DNA of 11,984 nt from Bacteroidota bacterium (GTDB taxonomy: Bacteria > Bacteroidota > Bacteroidia > Chitinophagales > Saprospiraceae): contig JAGWYI010000066.1 of NCBI GenBank assembly GCA_018969455.1, positions 1-11,984 on the forward strand, in the 5' to 3' direction. Shown here piece after piece: positions 7,201 to 11,984 of the stretch. The position numbers were made by a program, and so were the translations under genes. Below the pieces are notes generated by a model. It made no database searches. It was not told where the DNA came from and saw only the letters and a list, made by a program, of their open reading frames with translations. Within the stretch, counting starts at the first letter, position 1. Every line of letters starts with the position of its first letter.

Positions 7201-10200
7201 CGAATATTAATATTGCACCTACAGTTACTTGCCCAGCGAATGTGACAGTTGACCCCAATAATGCAAACTGCACCTCTACGCAGTCATATACGGCAACTGC
7301 TACGGGCTGTCCAACTCCAACATTGACATACAAAATTGGCCCTACGACAATTACTTTTCCTTTTGCTTTCCCGGGCGGCCTAACAACAGTAAGTGTTACT
7401 GCAGCCAACGGTAATTTGCCAGATGCAACCTGTAATTTTACGGTAACAGTAAATCCTGCTCCAACCGCGTTCAATGTAACAGGCGGCGGACCAACCTGTC
7501 CAACCGGGGCAGGTTCTCCAATCAACCTCAGTGGCTCGCAAGTAGGTGTAAATTACCAACTCTTGCTGGGCGCTACCAATGTGGGAAGCCCATTGGCGGG
7601 AACAGGCGCTGCCTTGAGTTTCCCTGCACAGGTTACGCCCGGAACCTACACGGTTGTCGCCACGGGCGTTGGGGGTTGTACGGTAACCATGAACGGTTCG
7701 GCTGTCATCACCGTTGGCCCGTGCGGCCCGACAGTAATGCTGACGCCTACCGGTGTTACCTGTATTGGTCAATCAAATGGCAGCATTCTGGTAACCGCGA
7801 GCGGAACCACTCCACCTTATAACGTTAGTTGGTCAGGCCCATCCAGCGGCGACCCCGTTGGTACTGAAATTGCGACCTCAGGGGGTACTTACAACATTCC
7901 GAACCTTACAAACGGAACTTATGTAGTAACTGTGACAGATGCCACCATGCTGACAGGTACAGCAACGACAGTAGTAAACGTCATAAACCCGAATCCGCCA
8001 GCTGCGATCACGGTAGCCGAAACTTCCGGTTCTGTTAACAATGACGGTATTATTTGTACAGGCGCAAGTGTTACATTAACAGCCTCAGGCGGCAGTACCT
8101 ATGCATGGAATACGGGCGCAAACACAGCTGCGATTACTGTGTCCCCTGCCTCTACAACAACTTATACCGTTACAGTTACCAGTGCAGCAGGCTGTACGGC
8201 TACATCCACCCAAACGATCACAGTCAACCCGCTGCCGACACCAGGCATTACGGTAGCCGAAACCTCCGGTACGACCAATAACGATGGTATCATTTGTGCA
8301 GGCGCTTCCGCAACCTTAACCGGAACCGGCGGCACATCTTATGCCTGGAGTACCGGCGGCAATACGGCTGCGATCAACGTAAGCCCGGCATCCACCACTA
8401 CCTATACCGTAACGGTAACCAATGCAAACGGTTGTACCGCTACTTCAACAACTACCATTACGGTAAATCCATTGCCAACTCCAGGTATAACGGTTGCTGA
8501 AACTTCCGGTAACACCAACAACGATGGCGTTATCTGTGCTGGCGCAACTGCATCACTAACGGCCACGGGCGGTACCTCCTATGCTTGGAGTACAGGAGGA
8601 AACACGGCTGCGATCAATGTAAGCCCTGCATCCACCACAACTTATACCGTTACGGTTACGAATGCAAATAATTGCACGGCTACAGCAAGCACCACCATTA
8701 CGGTAAATCCATTGCCCACACCGGGTATCACAGTTGCTGAAACTTCCGGTACGACCAACAACGATGGTATTATTTGTATCGGCGCAACGGCTACCCTGAC
8801 CGGCACTGGCGGTACTTCTTACGCATGGAGCACCGGCGGTAATACGGCTTCGATCAATGTAAGCCCTGTATCCTCTACCACTTATACAGTTACGGTTACC
8901 AATGCTAATGGTTGCACAGCGACAACATCGACAACGATTACAGTAAATCCATTGCCAACACCAGGTATTACCGTTTCCGAAACATCCGGTAACGCAAATA
9001 ATGACGGTGTGATTTGTGTAGGCGCTACCGCCACCTTAACCGGCACCGGCGGTACTTCTTACGCCTGGAGCACTGGCGGCAATACGGCTGCGATCAACGT
9101 AAACCCTGCATCCACCACGACTTATACCGTAACGGTTACCAATGCCAACGGTTGCACGGCGACTTCATCTACGACCATCACCGTAAATCCATTGCCCACA
9201 CCGGGTATTACCGTTGCCGAAACCTCGGGTAACGTAAACAATGATGGCATTATTTGCGTAGGCGCAACGGCTACCTTGACGGGCACTGGCGGTACTTCTT
9301 ACGCCTGGAGCACTGGCGGCAATACGGCTGCGATCAACGTAAACCCTGCATCCACCACGACTTATACCGTAACGGTAACCAATGCCAACGGTTGCACGGC
9401 TACTTCATCTACAACTATCACCGTAAATCCATTGCCAACTCCAGGTATCACCATTGCTGAAACATCAGGCAACATCAACAATGATGGTATTATTTGCCTA
9501 GGTGCAACGGCTACCTTAACTGCCACCGGCGGCGGCTCCTACGCTTGGAGTACCGGTGGTAACACCGCAGCAATCAATGTAATGCCTGCTTCTACTACGG
9601 TCTATACCGTAACTGTAACCAATGCCAACGGTTGTACGGCTACTTCATCTACAACCATCACCGTAAATCCATTGCCAACTCCGGGTATCACGATTGCTGA
9701 AACATCTGGTACAACCAACAACGATGGCATTATCTGTATAGGTGCTTCCGCTTCCTTAACCGGAACCGGCGGTACATCTTACGCATGGAGCACAGGTGGC
9801 AATACCGCAACAATCAGTGTATCCCCTGCATCTACCACCACTTATACGGTTACTGTTACCAATGCTAACGGATGCACAGCCACCTCAAGCACAACCATCA
9901 CCGTAAATCCGCTTCCGACACCGGGCATTACCGTGGCTGAAACCTCTGGTAATGTCAACAACGATGGTGTGATCTGCGTAGGTGCATCGGCATCTTTGAC
10001 GGGTACGGGCGGTACGTCTTACGCCTGGAGTACAGGTGGTAATACGGCCACGATCAACGTAAGCCCGGCTTCTACCACAACTTACACCGTTACTGTCACG
10101 AATGCGAACGGTTGTGTTGCAACTGCTACACAAACCATTACAGTCAACCCACTCCCAACACCGTCCATCGCCATTGCAGAAACTTCGGGTTCTGCCAACA

Positions 10201-11984
10201 ACGACGGACAAATTTGTTTGGGCGCTTCTGCTACTTTGACTGCTTCCGGAGGTACCTCTTATAGCTGGAGTACCGGCGCCAATACGGCTGCAATTACGGT
10301 TACGCCCGCTGTGACCACTACCTACACCGTAACAGTTACCAATTCCAATAACTGCGCAGCCACAGCAACTGCCACCATTACGGTTACTCCGTTGCCCGTT
10401 GGGCCAATCACGGTTTCTGAAACCTCTGGTGTTGCCAACAATGATGCCATTATCTGTGTAGGCGCTTCTGCAAGTTTGACTGCTCCAACGGCTGTCAATT
10501 ATAGCTGGAGTACCGGCGCCAATACGGCATCCGTAACTGTATCTCCAGCATCTACCACAACCTATACCGTTACCGTAACCAATGCCAATAGTTGTATTTC
10601 TACAGCATCTGTAACCATTACCGTCAACCCGCTTCCAACGCCAGCAACCACAGTTGCTGAAACATCGGGTACAACGGTAAATGACGGTATCATCTGCGTT
10701 GGCGCAAGTGCGACCATCACGGCATCTGGCGGTACATCTTATGTTTGGAGCACGGGCGGAAACACCGCTTCGATCACAGTATCGCCCGCTTCTACCACGA
10801 CTTATACTGTTACAGTAACGAACGCCAATGGTTGTTCTGCTACTTCAACCCGCACGATCACGGTCAACCCGCTTCCAACACCAGCAATTGCAGTTGCAGA
10901 AACATCGGGCACCACCAACAATGACGGCATTATTTGTGTCGGCGCAAGTGCAACGCTGACAGCATCTGGCGGTACCTCCTATGCCTGGAGCACGGGTGGA
11001 AACACAGCGGCCATCACAGTAACACCTGCTACGACCACAACTTACACCGTAACGGTAACAAATGCCAATGGCTGTTCGGCGACGGCTTCGACAACCATCA
11101 CGGTAAATCCGCTTCCAATCAACACCTTTACCTTAACCGGCGGCGGCGGTTTCTGCCAGGGCAGTTCTACGGTTCCGGTTGGCCTCAGCGGTTCACAAAC
11201 GGGCGTAAACTACCAGTTGCAAATCAATGGCAACAACAACGGCGCTCCAATTGCAGGCACCGGTGCTGCACTGAACTTCGGCAACTTTAACATCGTAGGC
11301 ACCTACACGGTAATCGGTACAACGGTAGCGACAGGCTGCTCTTCTACGATGACCGGTTCGGTCACGGTGTTCTCCTTCAACTGCAATGCAACTATCAGTG
11401 ATCCATGCGTTTGTTTGAACAATGCGACCACCCTGACCAACGGTCAATTCGGTGAACAAATTAAAGTAAATGCACCATCGAATCAGATCTGGACGGTAAC
11501 TGCCGTTACAGGCTTGTATTCAGTCTTTAGCCCGGCGCCACCGGCTGCACCTACTCCGATCACAGTCGGTACGGTGCTTGCCAACATCGGCGGCAACATG
11601 TTTACCCTGGACGGTCGCCACATCGACGCCATCGGTTACACAATTTCTGTAAGCAATGGCGCAGGCACAACCCTGTCCATCGGCAACTCCTGCCAATACC
11701 CGAACCCTGCCATCACGTCCGACCTGAGCGGTCCGTTCTGCCTGTACTCCGATGTGGTGAACCTGACGGGTAACCCTGGCGATGCCAACATCGTATCGCA
11801 AGGCTTCACCGTAAACGGCGTTTCAGCCACCCAGTTCAATCCGGGCGCAGGCGTGGGCCAATACACCATTGTATATACCGTAAACGGCGGCACGCCAAAA
11901 GCATCGGGCGCCAACGATCCAGGCTGTATCCAAAGCGTATCGCAAATTGTAAACGTAATCGCCACCCCATCTCAACTGGTGTGC
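4290..11984 (+). CDS. giant multidomain surface protein/adhesin (partial, C-terminus beyond window)
   Basis: The frame is open for 2565 codons to the window end. I followed it throughout and found no stop or frameshift. The ATG at 4290 is fixed by an in-frame TAA at 4281. Residues 1-29 are a hydrophobic secretion-type N-terminus with one Lys. Then come a DUF11-like domain (81-148), a cadherin-like VLGND...GTFTF...Y-ASDG domain (150-235), and a beta-helix starting WFVDNNAGS at 239 and running to about 850. A DUF11-type tail follows (NQATVTGSNF...DDPG, about 912-972), then HYR (VTCPANVTVD, 977-1054), an Ig-like module (1055-1142), a SprB-like repeat (1146-1236), thirteen 80-residue Ig/PKD-like repeats (1238-2277), a second Ig-like module (2278-2360), and Cys-bearing domains beginning CVCLNNAT near 2369. 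SprB is the gliding adhesin of Flavobacterium. Type IX secretion and adhesion are inferred; the sorting domain is not visible. Confidence 0.92.
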   Translation, partial: MKLLFTYSLFSALLSWFGVPETNPTPLAAVKPATASPTPQASYIRVAADWGLLYGHLDLPLKDAVEITRLADRTPVGMSPIIAVTKTYTLSNDTGLSGPSPGDELTYTVTITNSGAMDATGLNFNDQIDANTTLVAGSLKRSPILYADTYDCIGNVGINVNTTAGGVLGNDIDLDGDAIQATSVNQAGTQGVVTMNPDGTFTFKPNPGFEGTTTFTYTASDGLFASTGTVTINVSRMIWFVDNNAGSNGDGRLGTPFNSMANFNSGAADDPGDIIFLYRNTATNYAGPLTLLNNQYVIGAGASSSIASIAGITVPPFSNALPSTGGTNPVLAHTATNLTLGQNNKLHGFNISNTVGGIALTGSGTASLQIRDMSITHTAGQAISLTTGGTLDVILRSVSAAGTGTGMLISGTTGSFQITGTGTTDGSGGTISNITNRGVDIQNATNITLKNMTFTNANTVDAGTCNASNNTLCNAAIHLGTVTTAVLNNVDINGTTEQGINLSSVTGFSLIGSTLINCGVASSGADTEESCLYGVNVDGTSEITNSSLTKPSERAAVIYNTNKTLALTVTGSTFGDNQSSSLGADGLEIDNLGSSNLTLDVVNSTFTMPKTNGLQVISDNTATASVDVTGSTFDPGPTSLAAAIDLVTASTANMDFNIIGNPLIKSRGINAINIQGQGSSTFQGRIKDNPNVTTSSGSGIPIRVLATANSVGKVLIQNNVATGADDYGVLCGSNGGTGRLDANILNNTISIGALGFYCIQAIAGASSSTFTNKTCANIVSNTTSFTAGAIGNAQYRAATPSHQLLVQGGGTTAATNWNANTNSPLSPTATISQSGTGTFTFGSTCLLPTNPLPLMGNDPVTALVVTDPGNAPQSDTPLDQIQKSAEPVKNNPPVKGQNNAEAMMSGETVTTGPVTLPANSNLKIQFKATINTPFPVGVCSVSNQATVTGSNFSTVLSDDPGVAGTANPTVTNINIAPTVTCPANVTVDPNNANCTSTQSYTATATGCPTPTLTYKIGPTTITFPFAFPGGLTTVSVTAANGNLPDATCNFTVTVNPAPTAFNVTGGGPTCPTGAGSPINLSGSQVGVNYQLLLGATNVGSPLAGTGAALSFPAQVTPGTYTVVATGVGGCTVTMNGSAVITVGPCGPTVMLTPTGVTCIGQSNGSILVTASGTTPPYNVSWSGPSSGDPVGTEIATSGGTYNIPNLTNGTYVVTVTDATMLTGTATTVVNVINPNPPAAITVAETSGSVNNDGIICTGASVTLTASGGSTYAWNTGANTAAITVSPASTTTYTVTVTSAAGCTATSTQTITVNPLPTPGITVAETSGTTNNDGIICAGASATLTGTGGTSYAWSTGGNTAAINVSPASTTTYTVTVTNANGCTATSTTTITVNPLPTPGITVAETSGNTNNDGVICAGATASLTATGGTSYAWSTGGNTAAINVSPASTTTYTVTVTNANNCTATASTTITVNPLPTPGITVAETSGTTNNDGIICIGATATLTGTGGTSYAWSTGGNTASINVSPVSSTTYTVTVTNANGCTATTSTTITVNPLPTPGITVSETSGNANNDGVICVGATATLTGTGGTSYAWSTGGNTAAINVNPASTTTYTVTVTNANGCTATSSTTITVNPLPTPGITVAETSGNVNNDGIICVGATATLTGTGGTSYAWSTGGNTAAINVNPASTTTYTVTVTNANGCTATSSTTITVNPLPTPGITIAETSGNINNDGIICLGATATLTATGGGSYAWSTGGNTAAINVMPASTTVYTVTVTNANGCTATSSTTITVNPLPTPGITIAETSGTTNNDGIICIGASASLTGTGGTSYAWSTGGNTATISVSPASTTTYTVTVTNANGCTATSSTTITVNPLPTPGITVAETSGNVNNDGVICVGASASLTGTGGTSYAWSTGGNTATINVSPASTTTYTVTVTNANGCVATATQTITVNPLPTPSIAIAETSGSANNDGQICLGASATLTASGGTSYSWSTGANTAAITVTPAVTTTYTVTVTNSNNCAATATATITVTPLPVGPITVSETSGVANNDAIICVGASASLTAPTAVNYSWSTGANTASVTVSPASTTTYTVTVTNANSCISTASVTITVNPLPTPATTVAETSGTTVNDGIICVGASATITASGGTSYVWSTGGNTASITVSPASTTTYTVTVTNANGCSATSTRTITVNPLPTPAIAVAETSGTTNNDGIICVGASATLTASGGTSYAWSTGGNTAAITVTPATTTTYTVTVTNANGCSATASTTITVNPLPINTFTLTGGGGFCQGSSTVPVGLSGSQTGVNYQLQINGNNNGAPIAGTGAALNFGNFNIVGTYTVIGTTVATGCSSTMTGSVTVFSFNCNATISDPCVCLNNATTLTNGQFGEQIKVNAPSNQIWTVTAVTGLYSVFSPAPPAAPTPITVGTVLANIGGNMFTLDGRHIDAIGYTISVSNGAGTTLSIGNSCQYPNPAITSDLSGPFCLYSDVVNLTGNPGDANIVSQGFTVNGVSATQFNPGAGVGQYTIVYTVNGGTPKASGANDPGCIQSVSQIVNVIATPSQLVC
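7470..7715 (+). repeat. Ig-like module, first copy (before the array)
   Basis: The protein module reads F-x-x-TGGG-x-x-C, then NLSGSQVGVNYQL, AGTGAAL, GTYTVVATG and GCTVTM. It is repeated with close similarity at 11127-11369. The two copies share LSGSQ-GVNYQL and AGTGAAL exactly, with GTYTV and a G-C...TM-GS ending, so they are a true duplication despite being about 3.6 kb apart. It probably folds as a beta-sandwich. Confidence 0.75.
8001..11120 (+). repeat. 13 tandem in-frame repeats of exactly 240 bp
   Basis: Units start at 8001, 8241, 8481 and so on every 240 bp to 10881, with no insertion or deletion in any unit. Each encodes an 80-residue Ig/PKD-like domain. Conserved pieces are ITVAETSG, NNDGIIC, LTGTGGTSYAWSTGGNTA, SPASTTTYTVTVTNANGC and TITVNPLP. 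Two Cys per unit (IIC and G/N/S-C) and one Trp are kept in all thirteen. Units 2-9 are the most alike; units 1, 10 and 11 differ most. The unit length is a multiple of three, so gain or loss of units would keep the reading frame. Confidence 0.97.
11127..11369 (+). repeat. Ig-like module, second copy (after the array)
   Basis: This stretch encodes FTLTGGGGFC, GLSGSQTGVNYQL, AGTGAALNF, GTYTVIGTT and GCSSTMTGS, the partner of the module at 7470-7715. It begins almost directly after the last 240-bp unit, so the array is flanked by a duplicated module, with a SprB-like repeat sitting between the first copy and the array. Confidence 0.75.

Noticed and set aside
4470..7772. Long minus-strand reading frames opposite the adhesin (up to 272 codons)
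   Set aside because: Their proteins have no recognisable domain. They arise because the adhesin rarely uses codons whose complement is a stop.
8054..9460. Recurring Arg/Tyr/Cys-rich plus-strand reading frames at 8054, 8294, 9014 and 9254 (and 10934) with near-identical proteins
   Set aside because: They are the 240-bp repeats read in another frame. They recur only because the repeats do, and the true frame is open across all of them.
8001..11120. Periodic repeats as a CRISPR or satellite array
   Set aside because: Units are 240 bp, contiguous without spacers, and coding in one frame; this is a protein repeat.
8001..11120. Possible Bacteroidota O-glycosylation sites, given the very high Thr content
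   Set aside because: The known motif, Asp followed by Ser/Thr and then a hydrophobic residue, does not occur in the units: Asp is followed by Gly, or by Ala in unit 11.

Overview
The window looks like chromosome from a member of the Bacteroidota, most likely a gliding or filamentous Saprospiria-type organism, though that placement is an inference. The evidence is a very large secreted protein built from DUF11-like, cadherin-like, beta-helix, HYR, SprB-like and Ig/PKD-like domains. Promoter candidates also fit the Bacteroidota consensus (TTG, then TAnnTTTG), and Shine-Dalgarno sequences are absent. No RNA gene, CRISPR array, insertion sequence or integrase was seen.

Left part (1-3772, all on the minus strand): a tightly packed operon read from 3772 towards 1. 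Its order is a Tat-signal protein of unknown family, three paralogous phage-tail-collar (microcystin-dependent-protein-like) proteins, a GNAT acetyltransferase, a DUF6916-like small protein, and a class I SAM-dependent methyltransferase with arginine-methyltransferase (PRMT)-like features, cut by the window edge. Gaps are 12, 12, 12, 16 and 18 nt, followed by a 1-nt TGATG overlap. Collar proteins thus sit with two possible modifying enzymes and one exported protein. No phage structural or replication genes accompany them.

Middle (3773-4289): a 517-bp AT-rich divergent control region. It holds a leftward promoter candidate overlapped by a perfect 17-bp dyad, a second AT-rich palindrome, a rightward promoter candidate (TTG-N20-TACCTTTG), and a long leader of about 220 nt with a stem-loop.

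Right part (4290-11984, plus strand): one uninterrupted reading frame of at least 2565 codons, still open at the window end. It encodes a giant surface protein/adhesin: a secretion-type N-terminus, a DUF11-like domain, a cadherin-like domain, a long right-handed beta-helix, a HYR domain, an Ig-like module, a SprB-like repeat, thirteen tandem Ig/PKD-like repeats of exactly 80 residues (240 bp) each, a second copy of the Ig-like module, and further Cys-containing domains. The sorting signal expected at the C-terminus (type IX secretion or gliding-associated) lies outside the window.

The divergent arrangement suggests, but does not prove, that the collar-protein operon and the giant adhesin share regulation at the cell surface.
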